Below, piece by piece: positions 48,701 through 62,200 of a DNA stretch of 64,000 nt; position 1 is the first letter of the stretch, and the number at the start of each line of letters is the position of its first letter. The position numbers and the translations under genes are program-made. Below the pieces are notes generated by a model, which worked only from the letters and a program-made list of their open reading frames with translations, did not search any database and was not told where the DNA came from. Source of the DNA: Cyanoderma ruficeps (taxonomy: Eukaryota > Chordata > Aves > Passeriformes > Timaliidae); NCBI GenBank assembly GCA_008694505.1, contig VZDJ01007747.1:31935039-31999038 (forward strand), written 5' to 3'.

Positions 48701-50599
48701 CTTTAAATTTGCCTTATTTTCTTAGTGTGAGTGTTACTCCAGCAGGACAAGGACAAAAATTACTTCATTTTGTAAATTCAGATCTTACAAACTAACTGTC
48801 ATTGAATAAGAAGATTGTTCATCTCTGCTTCTGCTTAAAAAACTACTTGAAGTTAGCTTTTGTGGTTCTCTGGGACTTGAGTATTCATGAAACAGCTGAA
48901 TTTGCCAATAATGCTTTTCAAAGTGTGTGTGACTTAGGGAGACCTCTTGCAGTGTTCAAAATGCAGATGTAGTCCCCTACATGTGAACTTTTGGGCTTGT
49001 ATATGTACCTTTATGGAAATCCTCCTATTCTCTGTGCATCCATGGGTGCGTTTTGCTGTCCCCCTCTCTTCTCTGGGTAGGGTGGAGCTGGTGCAGCTCT
49101 CCAGACAAGGCTGGACATGGGTTGTAGCTTCACAGGTCCTTGATGTCTTGCCTAGAATGAGGCCACTTCTATCTGTTTAGGAATGGTATTTAGATAAAAT
49201 GTCCCATCACTGCAGTGCTCTGCAAGCACATCTCTGGGAAGTGCAGCATGGATTAGGAACTGGCTGTGACATCAGGATACAAAGAAATTCTTGCTGGGCA
49301 AGAAAGAACCTCTCTGGTGTGGGTGAGTGATGCTGGGATCCACAGGGCCTTGCTGTGGTTCCCATGAACACACACACAGTTATTTCATGCTCTCCTTACT
49401 GATAGTGAATTCTTTCTGGTCCCTTGTTTTTAGCTCAGCTCACTCAGTTAATTTCTGCAGGCATTTTGCAGGGTTATTTATGCTTCAGCCTGTACTTTGC
49501 AGCCAAGTTATTTTTTTTCCTGACTGGCTACTAATGAAGAATAAGTCAATTTATCCTCATCAGTTAAATTATAAATACAGAGAAAACAGAGTAAAAATGT
49601 CACCACATGGAGATGGCTTTGCTTTTTTCCATTCCCTAAATCCTGGTTTATGTAAACTGAGATAAATATTTATAAAAAATGCTGGGCACAGTAACCCTCT
49701 TTTTTAAAACTATTTGGATTAACTTGTGAGATGTAACTATTGATAACACAGTTTGGTACCTTTGCAAGTAGACTTACTTTGTACAGCAATGTCTTCCATT
49801 AAGTTTTAAAATAAATGCTGTGTTTTATTTGTGTAAGAAAAGAACTCGTGAACCACCAAAAAAAGAGAGAAAAGTTGTCAGAAGAAGGTTAATTTTCATA
49901 ATATATATTGTTATTTTAAAAAAAAGAAAATGTCTTACTTGCAGGCCAAAATGTGTCCCCAGACCAAACGGAATTAAAGAAGACAGACAGGAGGGATTTC
50001 ATGGAGTGTGTGGAGATGTTGTGTGCACCCAAAACATGTGCAGGAAGCAGAGTGTCAGTGCAGGTGTGCAGGTCAGCTCCCTGCCCCTCGCCACGTGTGG
50101 CTGTGGGGAATGAGGCTGCTGGTTGTCTCCATCAAAGCCTCTCACAGACGGGCTGATCCTGCTCCTGTTGAAATCAATTCCAGGGCTTCCCTGTATTTCA
50201 GATGAACAGGATTAAACTCTTCATTGCATGCCCTGGAGTTTGTCCTCTGGTCTAACCACCTTACGCCATCTCATCCTCACTATTGCTACTTCTGCTGTTG
50301 TGTGCAAGCCAGAGGAGAGTTTTGGTTTGGATTTTTTTTCTGAAGTATGCAGCAAAGGGATTCCAGCATTTTATGATGTTTTTAATAATTAATTGTCAAA
50401 AAACACAACAAAAATAGATGGAGCATTAAAGCAAATTTTCAAGCCATTGAAGTAAAGAGCTGCAAATAGAAGCGACGCCTGTATTCTACCTTTAGCTATC
50501 AGTATAAAACTCATCAAAGTAAACCAGTTTTATTTAGACATCTGGAAAATGTACTTTGACAAACATCCTCTTGATGACTGTCAGTGTCTTATAAAAAGG

Positions 50600-50613
50600 C
50601 TTTGATATCAAAG
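50600..50613. promoter_or_regulatory. Palindromic TCF/LEF-like site
   Basis: CTTTGATATCAAAG is a perfect 14-base palindrome. Each half, CTTTGAT, is the TCF/LEF core word. Regulatory use is inferred only. Confidence 0.3.
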
Positions 50614-50975
50614 ATCCACAGAAACTGTCAGAATAAACTGGTTGTCTTTTTCTCCTTTTGACAGAAGGATGTTTCCTAACCATGATTTGTATTGTCTGGA
50701 TGATATGTTTTTAATATCTTAATACAAAGGATTATTTTTACAAATGTTTTTGTATCTACTTGTGCAAAATGATGTGACATTAAGAAGATATATTTACAAG
50801 TTCAGCAAAGAAAAGCAGAATCTGTATTCCTGCTCCTTCCAGCACTCTTAATTGTTCTGTCCTCGACCTTAATGGATAGTGATTTTAAGACTGTATATTT
50901 GATAGACTCACAGAGCTTAGGTAATCTATCCAAACCTCTTTTCAAGCAGACGAAGATAATACAGTAATCATGTCA

Positions 50976-51292
50976 ATATCTGAAGGGAGGGTGCCAGGGG
51001 GATGGAACCAGGCTCTGCTCAGTGGTGCCAAGCAATAGGAAAAGAGGCAACGGGCAGAGAATGATGCCCAGAAGGTTCCACCTGAATATGAAAAAGAGCT
51101 TTACTGTGCAGGTGAGCACACATGGAAAAGGTTGCCCAGAGAGGTTGTGGAGTCTCCCACACTGAAGATATTCAAGAACTATCTGGATGCAATCCTGTGC
51201 CATGTGCTCTGGGATGGCCCTGCTTGAGCTGGGGAGTTGGATCAGATAACCCACTGTGGTCCCTCCCAGTCTCACCCATTCTGTGATTCTGT
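50976..51292 (+). mobile_element. CR1 LINE, 5'-truncated 3' end
   Basis: Sense-orientation CR1 3' sequence. It contains agggtgccag and ctcagtggtgccaagcaata, then aaggttccacctgaatatga, then aggttgcccagagaggttgt, then ggagtctccc. It continues with gatgcaatcctgtgccatgt and ccctgcttgagc and ends cattctgtgattctgt near 51292. The subfamily differs from the copy at 39070. A 157-codon open frame on the opposite strand (50973-51446) is antisense to this element and is not a gene. Confidence 0.92.
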
Positions 51293-51299
51293 ACTTTGA

Positions 51300-53205
51300 G
51301 TGATATTGTTTCCTTGCATTTAATGCTACTGAATTAGAGACAGGGCAAAATGCAGTTGATTCTGTTACATATTTTAGCCTTTCTACAAAAGGCTTTTCAT
51401 CACCCATATCCAGCATACCTCGCCTTGGATAGAAAGAGCTGTTCAAGGCAGCAGGTATAACTGCAGATGTCTAAACCAGCTTTTTCCTCTTGGTTTCTAT
51501 TTTTTATTTTTTTTAGTCCAGAAAGGAGGTGTTGCCTTGCAGTGTTACTGGAGATGCTGAATACATTAAAGTAGGAAGATGAGAGGAATGCCTTGTGGGG
51601 ACTTCTTGTAAACATGCAGCATGATTGCTTTTTATTGGAAAAGGCATTTCTGCGATGTTCTGTGCAGTGCTGTAGTGCCATAGATATGTTGAAAATGCTA
51701 TGAAAGCCTTAACTATTTAATTCTCATAATCCATCTGCAAGCACTAAGTGATTAGTTGCAGTTTATCCCAGTCTGGATGCTGGTGTTGCTACTTGCATAA
51801 TCCTTCCCTGCAAGGTCCTGCTGGAGATGGCAATGCCCATACTCAGTGTGGCTGGCAAAGCTTCTCTAGATTAATGGGAGAGCTGGCAGGGTGGCCCTGG
51901 GTGAACAGAAAAGTGTGCAAGAGATGAGCAGTTTAAACTGGTTGGAAGAGTAATAGTGTAGTTTCTTGATGGCTACAAGGGTGGTTGTACTGCCTAACTT
52001 TAGGCACCAGATTTAGGACGACAATTTCCTGTTTTGTTAGGGAACAGAGACTTCTAATGTATATGAATCAGATCAAGTGGAAAACTAAATTTTAGAGGAT
52101 ATTTATATTTATATTTACTCTTCTCAGCCGCACTTACATAGCCTGGTAATTGCTTAAAGTGCACATTACTGTACATGTGTTTTTCTGGTACCAAAGATAT
52201 GGCCATTGTCCCAGCTTTGGGACATTGTTTTGCAGAAAGGCATTTCATAGAGAGATAAAATAAATACAAGAATCTTGAAACATTTTGTTTTAGGAAAGCA
52301 GACTGCCTTGGAGTGGATATCCTGTATGGAGTCAGGAAGGTATAGGAAGGTACAGGAGATGCTGTGCTTGCAGTGGCTGTAGATCTAGAAATGGATAACA
52401 AAGGGGTGGGGGGAGGGAAGTTAGTTGCTTTCTTGCCCATTCTCTCAGACACCGAGGCTATTTTTGTCTAGCAAATATCAATTCATCAGTATTATAAAGC
52501 AATCCTAGTAAGGAAATACCCTTTTAAAAAGTTTTTGTTTCCTACAAAATTGCAGAATGTTTGGTCAATTTTACTTCAAAAAGGAAGTTTTTTCATTATT
52601 TCACTATTTACTTTCAGGGTGGCTAAACAAGAATTCAGTTCCTGTCAGAAATACTACACTATTTCAATGCAACTGTTTGTGGTACAGGCAATTACATGAT
52701 ACAATTCCCTCATTTAAGGATGGCTGTTGAGGGAATCACAGGTGTCAGCATATTGGACACAACTAGCATTGGCCGCAGCCTTATCATTGGATTAAATAAA
52801 TTTGAAGGAGGCTATTTTTACCATTAAGAAGGTGCTAGAGAATTACTGGAAATAAATATGTGCTGCTAAACTTTGTCCTGCAAGGCAATAACACAAGGTA
52901 TTTTGACTAGATGGAAAAGTTTTTAATGCTGAGGACCAGGTTCTGTGAAAATAGCTTGTATTTTTTTGGTTGTTGTGTCCTGGATTGCACTGACTGGTTT
53001 CTTTTCATGACCATAAGTGTTTGAGCTCACCAACATGTATTTCGAGGAAGGAGCTGCTTTCAGCTCATTTGGGTGGGTCAATTTCCTTCACCTAGGGATC
53101 GTGTTCTTCCTTTCTACCTGCACATCTTTCTTGAGGGAAGTGGCCTCCTCTGCTGGTCATTCTATTTTTTCTTCAAATATGTGAGAGAGAACAAGTATCC
53201 TCATT
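51300..53205 (+). other. LDB2: LDB2 intron 1, unique sequence after the second CR1
   Basis: AT-rich. No exon, RNA gene or named repeat is recognised. Confidence 0.6.
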
Positions 53206-53209
53206 TCTC

Positions 53210-53240
53210 TTTTTTTTTTTTTTTTTTTTTTNTTTTTTTT
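53210..53240. repeat. Poly-T tract with one unresolved base
   Basis: About 30 T with an N at 53232. The length is likely unreliable in the assembly. Confidence 0.9.
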
Positions 53241-53406
53241 AATCTGCAGAAATGCTCCTCAGTTGTTTGTTTTGGCAAATGATTCCTGAGAAAGGATCTC
53301 TGAGAGCAATTGTTACTATTATATTAGCTTCCCCTAAGTTATTTGTAGCACCACCCTCAAGTCACCTTCTTTCTCTGCTTTTTGTTTTCTTGACTGCTTC
53401 GACTCT

Positions 53407-53503
53407 GGTTTCCTTTGGGGTTTTTTTTGTTTTGTTTTGTTTTGGGTTTTTTGTTTGTTTTGTTTTGGGGTTTTTTGTTTTTTTGGTTTTTTTTGTTCTT
53501 GTT
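53407..53503 (+). repeat. T/G-rich low-complexity tract (GTTTT-type)
   Basis: Runs of T broken by single G or GGG/GGGG. It yields a long but meaningless Phe/Val/Leu-rich open frame (53252-53755). Confidence 0.85.
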
Positions 53504-54737
53504 GCCTATTTATATCTTTTTGTTGTCTTTTCAGTTATGATTTTTCATCCATCAACTCACTGCTTTTCTAAGCCAAGCCAAAAAAACTGCGGTAGTTTGC
53601 ACCTACAGTCACACAGAGATTTAAATCTTCAAGCTTCTGACTGTAATTTGTCTGCCAGTTCTCACCTTTTTTTCCCTCTGTATGAACAGCCTGCGTCTTT
53701 CCAAATTCCAATTTTGGGATGCTTTTCTCTTCCCCTGTCCCAGTTTAATTCCTAGGAAGAATAAAATCCTGGCTCCACTGCATGCTCTTTGCTACAGAGC
53801 AGTGCCCACACTTTTCATCTCTGTGACTCATAGCGTACAAAATTAGTGCTTGAGAAGCTCGAGGAGCAGGGAGAAGCTGCAGCTCCCCAGAAACACTGTT
53901 AGCAGGCAGAAGCGACTGCTCTCACTGAAGATGGTGACTTTTTCTTCTTTGGGCTTATCCCTGTTGCCTGCCCCGCCTTTTTTCCGTATGCCAGAAGAAG
54001 CATTTGTGTAACTTCCCCAGATCAGGAAAAGATTTCACTTTGAGCAACTGGGGAAAATGAAAGACTAATTTGATTGGGTTTTTTGTGTGTCAAATGCAAA
54101 TATTTTGGCTTGATATTTTTCCTTCTTTTTAAGGAAGTCCGATTAATTGTTTCACATTTTTGTTTTCATGGATTCTGTGATGATAGAGACTACTTAAATG
54201 CTGTGTTCACTGCCAGAGAAAATGTGCAAAATTTTACATTATACATCTGTTCAGGTTTTCCTGTGGTAGCCAGAGACCTGCCAAAACTATAGATTCATAG
54301 AGAATTTCCCAGGTCTCCAAGGAAATCTCACATCAGTTACAAATTTATAAAAAAAAAGAATTTTTTTTTTCTTCCACCACACCATTTTAGAAACAAAAGT
54401 TACTATCACACAGAAGGTTCCTGTTTGGAAAGTATTTCAGTGTTAAGTAGAAGATGAGAAACTTGGTGTATTCAGAGCATTATTTCAGCAACTGTAGCTA
54501 ACAGTGTATTTTCAAGAATAATTTAGAACATAGGATAAAAGTTGTCATGGTTGTTTCCATCTAAATCCAAACTCGTCTCCTTATTTGACTTAACTTTCAA
54601 AACTGTTTTTTTAATAATTGTGTATCTGATGTAGTTTCATGTATTCAGTGTTTAATTGTTATGCACAAAACTTACAGTTGGTACAGATAAAAATATTTAA
54701 GGGTCAAAAAAGTTAAATTTTCAGATTTTGATTGATC

Positions 54738-54797
54738 AATATATATATACGTATGCATGTATGTGTGTATATATATGTATTTATGCATATGTATACA
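54738..54797. repeat. AT/TG-rich microsatellite region
   Basis: Alternating purine-pyrimidine sequence of TA, TG and CA words with short internal palindromes such as atgcat and gtatac. It is prone to cruciform formation and slippage. Confidence 0.85.
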
Positions 54798-55748
54798 CTG
54801 TTTCATAAATATAGCTAGCAATATGTTTTTCTGCTAGATGAAAAAACACCCAGTAGAGCAGGGTGTAAGTAGTCTGTAATAAGCTAAAATAAATCATCCA
54901 AAAAAGCTGGAGTGACCATATTTTCTTCAAAGCTGCATAACTGCCCATTTCAGATTTATGACATTATAGATATTTATAGCTGTCATCACAGTTTTTTAAA
55001 TTCAACCAGAATTTAAAACATTTGAAACATAATATTCTTCACTGCTTAGGGGTGCTTTCCTGTAAAATTAAGTCAGCTCCTAAATGCTAATGCAAGAGCT
55101 AGTTATAGTTCAGTTGAATTTTAACAAGTGTATGGATGGCATGTTTCTGTGAAATAAAATTCACTGTAACTTTCCAGGGTACTTGCTCTGCCAAGAAATA
55201 CGTAATTTCCCATGCTAACTCTATTTAATTGTTGGAGGATATCTTGTGGTTTCTAGTGGTAAAAATGGAAAAATATGCCAAAATTGGTCAGGCTAGGTAA
55301 TACTATTTTGAGCTCAGTCCTACATAGCACTGAGTGTCTCCATCATTCTTCTTCCTTGTGGAAGGAAGACAGCCAAGAGGGAGACCCAGTGATGCTCATT
55401 TTCTTTGTCCTGCTTGGGACTGCAGTTGTGGATCCAGAGCAAATGGATCACTCCTTAGTTCCAGCTCTAGGTTATACCCATTTAACTCTCTGTTTGATCT
55501 CTACTCCTCTCTGAGAAACCATTTCCTTCTATTAAAAGGATGGCTTTTGGTTTTAACTGGAATAAACTCACAGAAGTGGGTTGGAGTGAACAAACATCAG
55601 CCAGGAGCAACGATCGCACAGTGCTTCTGCAGCACAAGTGGGGAAAAAGAGAGGGGGCTCAGTGCAGGCTGGAGGGAAATGTGAAGGAATGAGGGAGGGA
55701 TGGAGGATGGAGCTCACTCAGCCCTGTTCCTGGCTGGACTGTTTCATC

Positions 55749-55797
55749 AATGACCTCTTAAACTCCTTGTTCTTGTCAAGGAGTTTAAGAGGTCATT
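55749..55797. repeat. Perfect inverted repeat, 21-bp arms, 7-base loop
   Basis: The left arm 55749-55769 (starts aatgacctct, ends ctccttg) and the right arm 55777-55797 (starts caaggag, ends gaggtcatt) are exact reverse complements. They are separated by ttcttgt. Pairing stops sharply at both ends of the stem. The RNA would form a 21-bp perfect hairpin. There are no TIRs with a target duplication around it and no clear lower stem as in a typical pri-miRNA. Confidence 0.95.
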
Positions 55798-58231
55798 TTC
55801 ATGTCACTTTCATCTCTGTCCAGCCATGCCCACTCTTGTCAGTTGCAATGACATTCAACATTTTGAAGCCCTCCATGAATTGATTAGCCTTGCTAAAGAA
55901 ACAGCTACCACAGCAAACCAACAGATCCCTGCAGTGTTTTGCCAGGTGTATGGCTTACCTGGCCCACAGAGGAGCTAGATGAACGCAGAAGCAGGAGGTG
56001 GAGGACCTGCAGAACCATTAGAGAAAGGAAAGGAGGCTGAAAGGCTGCTTGTTTTGACACAAGGCACTGTTGGACAGGCTCATCTGTGCTGCTTAGCCAC
56101 ACTCTCAAAACTGGATTTATGGCATCCAGGACACTCTGCAGGGAACCTGCCACTCTAGTCACCAAGAAAAACAGAAGGCAAACCAGGACCTGTAAATCTT
56201 GTTTTTGCGTTGGTCTTCAGGGAAACACTTCATTGAGGCTGTTGGCTCAAATGCTTTCTGGAGCAGCCATTCATCCCTTTCTGGCCCAAATTCACTTCTT
56301 AGCTTAAGGTGCTGGTGATGAAGAGGTTCCCCAGCTGTCTTGCTTATGCTGAGCTAATGAGCCAGGAGAGCCACATCTGTGTTTACCAAGCAGGGTGGGG
56401 CTGGAGAAGAGACTCTAGACCACAGGTTAGGGAGTAGGGCACTCACCCAAAGTAGGGAAATCTGTGATTCAGCCCTGTTCCTAGCACACTGACCACAGCT
56501 CTGATTATGTGCAGAAAAGGAGACTTCTGCAAATAAGAGGAGTGGGATTCACCTGACCAAATGTGGATGATGACCTCTCTGAGTCACTTTTCTAGACTCC
56601 ATGTATGATCACTGAAGAGAAATGTGTTTGCATAGAAAACATCTCTCCTTCCAATGTGGACATTTGAAATAGACACAATGAATTGAAGCTTCAGAACATC
56701 TCTTTCTCTCAAACTACAAGGAATTTAGAAAAGCAGCCCACATGTAAATGACTGCACCAAAAGAGCCTGGTTGACATAAATGTTGCAAAAGGTAACTGAG
56801 AAATTCAGGGGTATTTTGAAAACACTTTCAAATTCTATTCCCTGAATTTTCCTATCAGCTTCTAAGCAATTTAGTGGAACTAGGTCATGATACCTTACAG
56901 GATAGAATCTTTCTTTTTTCACATCCAAATGTCTTAAAAACAAATACCTACCCATATAACAGGTGTGGCTGTGATTCAAATGGATTGATGTCAGGGATTG
57001 TGGCATATAAATAAGGTCTACACAGGACCAAATACCCATGGCAAATAAAGACTTCCCTATCCTCCACTGATTATCCATGGGCTGTGACAAACAGTGGCAT
57101 TGCTGTGATGTTCTCCTGTCAGTATCATTCTCTAATTCAGAATTTATGTTTAAAATCAACATCTGCATTTTTCATTCAAACAGCAGTAGATCAGTAAAAA
57201 CAGGCTGGAAGTTTTAAGAAAGACAATTATCCATATTATCCAAAACATCAGATAAAATGAATTAATGAACAACTAATTAAAGTATTCTGTATTTATATAT
57301 CTCAGTGTACTGCAGTACCTTTCAATCAAATGACAGTTGCTTTATAATGACTATGGTACCAATCACAATGAAGCAGCAGGTAAAAACCAAAGTAATTTAA
57401 CTAATTAAACTTCAAACATTAATTTTCCCTGTATCTGAATCATAGTTTCAGGAAAGAATAACAGAAAAGTTGTGTTTGTTACTGGAAGTTATTCCTTCAT
57501 AGAAGCTTTGGTTTAGCTTTTTTTAAAAATTATTTTCTAAGCTTCACACAGTGGTTTGATTCTGATTTAGTTAATGTTCAGCCTATTCAGAAGGGTAAAA
57601 TTACTGGGGTAAGCTTTATTGCTGTAATGGAAGTCTTGAGAAATTTAAATTGAGAACGATTCTAATGCATCTCTTTAGAATATTATCTGCCTCACTTCTG
57701 AATGTTTTGCTACCATGTGCAGAACATGGCACATAAGTGGCTTTTGGGGCTTGATGCCCTTATGCAAGTGTTTTTCCTTGCTGTCTCTTAAAACAACAAA
57801 AAGACACTTGAAGCCTTTACTTGGGGCTTATCTTTATTCCAAATTTAAATGTAAAGAGACCAAAGTCCCTCACAATGCACCTGCAGGCTTTTTTTTTCTT
57901 TCAACTGTAGACATTGTGATGATTTTCAATGAAAAATTCTGTTGCCAAGGAATTGCTGAAGCGAACGTTTGCAAAATTCTGTTGTTTAAGATAGAGCCAA
58001 GATTAAATTAAACAAAATTATTTTTGCAATGGGTTGCAGGTAAAATTGTTTATAAGCTTATATTAGCTAGTCAGGGAACATAAACTTTATTCTATGCTTT
58101 ACACAGACTGTTCTACAGTGCAAATGTTGAACTGCATCTAACGAATTGTCTAAGGAATATGCCCCGTGAACAGCTGCAAACATTATACGCTGAGATGTGT
58201 TCAATACACTGTTCATTGAGCAACTCTGAAG

Positions 58232-58254
58232 AGTAATAGTAATAATAATAATAG
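58232..58254. repeat. AAT-type trinucleotide microsatellite
   Basis: Short run of agt/aat units. Confidence 0.85.
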
Positions 58255-59094
58255 AAGCCTATTTGCAGACAGTTGCAAGCAGGAGAAATGGCTAAATGCT
58301 TCAGTTAAATTATTCCTTATTTGCCTTGTCATACTATGTGGTAACAGTTAATCATATAATGTGTTTTAGTAATGGGTTGGGGTTTTTTTCTGCATTACTT
58401 CCTCTGTCCAGATTATTCTCTTCCATTAGCCCATTCTCAGTGGTTTATTTGTTTGTAAAGTCCATCCAATGGCTATAGGCTGACTTCAAACTTGGCTTTC
58501 CTACTATGTCCAACTGATGAAGTAATGTCTTTTGTGGACACTTTTCCAGCAGATCTACTAGAGGGTTTTATTGCTATTTTATTGAAATTTTTCCTGGAGG
58601 CTTGGTAATAGCTGTGCTGAGTATCAAAGCTGAAGATAGATATGGACCTTGGACCTCCTTTATGCATTTCAGAGAATTTCTAACCCCATTTTTTGATCTT
58701 TAATATTATAAATACTTTAACAAATATTATGATTGAGATTTTCAAATAATCAGACTTAAGATATTATCAGGCCAGTTTAAAATTACATCAGTTGCAATTC
58801 TAATATGAGACTTTACACCACACTAAGCTTTTCTATTTGTATTTAACTCATCTATATACTTTCTGCATAGAAAAATATTTAAGCTTGTAGAAAAACATGT
58901 CTTCTCTGAGCTGTTTATAACAAGCTGATTAATGTCATGTGTTACAAATAATGTGGTATTCAGTTGTTTAGGTTTTTTTAAACTAAACCAGTTCATGTCA
59001 GATTTTACAAAAATGCAAACGGCACAAAGTATATTCAGATACATCCATCTAAAAGCAGAGGAACATTGTGCAGTAGAGTGAAGCAAGAGGAATT

Positions 59095-59290
59095 TCAGCG
59101 TACGCAGTAGATATTGCCACTTGCATAACAATTCACCTCTCTCCGTTGCTAGTGAATATTCATATTCCCATAGTAAGGCTCTTTGTATTTACTGTTCCGC
59201 CGAAGTGCGAGATGGCATCCAAGCCCTCTAGTGTTTTATCGGAGTAGACATGTCATTTGCAATGTTATTCTAAGCCTCCCTAAATAGAAC
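59095..59290. promoter_or_regulatory. Candidate intronic enhancer with retained CpGs
   Basis: In a CpG-poor intron this segment keeps about eight CpGs within 150 bases (around 59099-59241). It also carries the palindrome tgaatattca (59153-59162) and a GACATGTC palindrome followed by ATTTGCAATG, which resembles POU and C/EBP words. The complexity is high and no repeat is recognised. Such texture often marks conserved noncoding elements. Conservation is not visible from one genome, so this is inference. Confidence 0.4.
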
Positions 59291-62200
59291 AAGCTGAGAT
59301 GAACAATACTCTTGTATACCTCTCCTTATACCTCTCCTAAAACTCCTTAAAATGTAAATGTAATGTGATATTGACTCCTTTATAACTGCTTCTTTTTGTA
59401 AAATCCCTTACGCTGACTTGAGTTGGAATAAGAGTGAAGGTGGGGGGAAGGGAGAGAGCGAGCTTCTCTGGACCTTCAGAGGGCAGACCATCTCTGTTGC
59501 CCAGAGAGCAAACTAGGAATCACCTGCATTAGAAGAAATAGATTCTAGCATGCAGGAGAGAACTATTACACAGAAAGCAAATTACATAAGTTATACATTA
59601 ATCCATTCAAGGATTCTGCTTTCTGCATATCTGGACTACAAACTTTCCAATAGCCATCACTGCCTGTCTGTAGAAGCACAGCTTGTAACTGTGAACCATA
59701 GACTGCTTAAAAATAAGTAATCAACATGATTCCTGGCAGTGTTCCCTGCTCTGGCTAGTCCTGCCTCCATGGCTGTTCCCTTGCTTCTCACACTGTCCTT
59801 CCTACCTGTGCTCTCCCCCAGGCCTTCCCACTCTTACCTTAATTTTTCACATACTTCACCTTTTTCAGGAAAGCAACAGCCCCTGGTACCAACAGTACCT
59901 TGGGGGCCGTGGTTGTGTGCCTCCTCTTCCTCACCCCCTGCTGCTGCCTTTCTTCTCAGTCAGCTCATTACCTCGGCAAGTTAACACCCAAGAGTTGCAT
60001 GCAAATTTTATCACACCACATTTACAGCTGCATTGGGTACTTTTCACTAGGGGGGTCCCACCGGACTGATCTGGACACAAAGCAGGACAGCACTAGGTGC
60101 TCTCCCTGGCTTTGAGGGGGCTCTTTTTTCTCCTGAACAGCTTGGCTTCTCAGAGAGCAGCCCGAGATGCAGTTGAGTTTCATGCCTAGCCTGAAATCAG
60201 GACTATCCAGGTTAGATCCAGACATGAGACAAGGATACAGTGCAGCTTCAGATGCTTCAAATGTTTCAAAACAGATGTAAATAATTTCTGTCTTGAAAGG
60301 GATTCAAACCCATCTGCATAGTCACCCTTATCAGTTATCTTGTTCCACACTTAGTTTGTACAATGTTTGTGTACAAATAGGGCTTTAAAGTGATCAGACA
60401 GCATAATTAAGCAAAACTGTACTTTAGAAACACCAAATGAGTTTTCTCTTCATCTTGGTGGGAAAAGAGATAACAGCCATCAGGCCTCACTCTAAAGAGT
60501 GACAGAATTGTATGACTCTGTACCTGCTCTTCAGTGCCTCTCTAATCAAGGTGCTGCTCCTCAGATCACAGTTGATGCTTTGGGAAGTCTTCATCAGCCT
60601 TCAGTGCACTGCAAGGACTGGGAATGCAAACATGGAAATAACAACCTGTTGTTCTCATGGATTGTTGTGAGCTGTGCAGGGGCTGGTGAATGTACAAAAT
60701 CAGAAGGGTGCCGGAAGGTTTGTTTTTAACTGTGCCAGAAAGGGCTGAGCTGCTGGTGTGCTTGATCGGGAGGTGATCGATCCTGAGAACAGCTCTGCAG
60801 CTGAGGCGCTGCCAGTCCAGCTTCAGTGATGCAGCCCTGCAAACTGCTGAGGACTTTTCTGGGAGCCATGGGACAGGGAGTCAAATCCTGCAGACAGACA
60901 GACACAATTAGGCAGTGTAAGGTAAATACTTGGTTGCTTTTATCCACTGTCCTTTTAACGCATATTCCCAAATATATGAAGGCGGAGTTTTTGTTCTCAG
61001 ACTGTGTGGTGACTTTTGTGCACCATCTGTATTCACTGTATTCTTTCTATCTGCATTCACTAGAAATATGCCATTACAGGTAAGCCATATTTATTCAGGT
61101 AGTTACTCAGTGCTTGTTCTCTAATGAAAACCTCATTGCCACAGGTTTCTATCAGGTCAGGAGCCATTCAGAGCAGCAGATGTGAGCCAGGTGTCTCATT
61201 CCAGTTGGATTTCTTTGGCTTTTGTGTATTGCAACTCTGTCCTTTTTGCTAGTATAGTTGTTATATGCGAGTTAAAGTACTGATTTTGTTTAGGGATTGT
61301 TGCTATCAATAAAGATAATTTTAATACTTATCTTACTATAACATTTTAGTTTTGCTCCATGACAGGGTTATATTTGCTATTTCATTTTATTGCACACTGT
61401 TAATTTGAATCTGACTTTTCTTACTTTATTTACAGTATTCAATAGACACTATATTTTATAACTATAAATAAGTTATGACTTAAAACACTTGAGTGGGACA
61501 TTATAACTTGTCATTTTATATTTTGGAAAACAGATTTTCATTATTTTTTCAAGCAAACTGTAGTATAAAATGCCCCTATCTGTAAATGAACAGTGTAACT
61601 TAACTTGGCTGGGAGATCTAATGTGGCCTGAGTAAGACAAACAGCTTTGCTTTGTGTGTCTTGCATGGGTGATGCTTTAATCATAAATAATGATTCTTAG
61701 AGCCATCTTTTCATGGGAGTTTTTCCTTGCCCTCAACACTTCAGCACATACAAGAACTCACTTTACAGACATATATGTGTAAGTAGTTATGGTGTAAAGA
61801 TGGGGTGTATTTCAGACAGCACCAGCTGCCTCTGATGCAAGAGAAGGGGAATGCAATTGCTTCTGTGGAAGTCTGTACATATTTGCCAGAATTTATAAAT
61901 GTTTACAAGTAACTGGTCTTCGCATAAGCAGGGCCCTCAGGGAGTGCTAGGCCCCCATCTGCTGGAGAGTTTTATGTCAATTCTGGTGATTTTTAGGTTA
62001 TTTTTCCTGCATTTTTCTCTAAGAATTATCATCACTTGGCTTACTTACTTAAAGGCTGATAGTGCCTGGAGAGGCAAAGGCCTTATTGTTTGGAGTAGTC
62101 TACATACATATGGTGAGAGACAGTTTCTCTCCCAACAAGTTTTCCATCTAAATAAACAAGGTTAACAGGGCTGGGAAGAAGCAGTAACTCCCCATTTCAC

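Larger units (their letters stand above)
45019..50970 (+). other. LDB2: LDB2 intron 1, unique sequence before the second CR1
   Basis: No exon recognised. It holds a nest of palindromes at 45341-45369, a spaced 24-base direct repeat at 45683-45743, a 10-bp inverted repeat at 47675-47709, a poly-A run near 48428 and a TCF/LEF-like palindrome at 50600-50613. Confidence 0.6.
53510..59090 (+). other. LDB2: LDB2 intron 1, late part
   Basis: Unique AT-rich sequence with an AT/TG microsatellite at 54738-54797, a perfect 21-bp inverted repeat at 55749-55797, a GTAATA microsatellite near 58235 and somewhat more GC at 55300-56500. The 147-codon minus-strand frame at 56725-57168 has no recognisable domain. 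No exon is supported. Confidence 0.6.

Noticed and set aside
50973..51446. 157-codon open frame on the minus strand
   Set aside because: It lies mostly antisense to a clear CR1 3' end and carries no protein domain.
53252..53755. 167-codon open frame, Phe/Val/Leu-rich
   Set aside because: It is produced by the T/G low-complexity tract and is not a plausible membrane protein gene.
56725..57168. 147-codon minus-strand open frame
   Set aside because: No family resemblance, no promoter and no splice context; length is compatible with chance in a 64-kb window.
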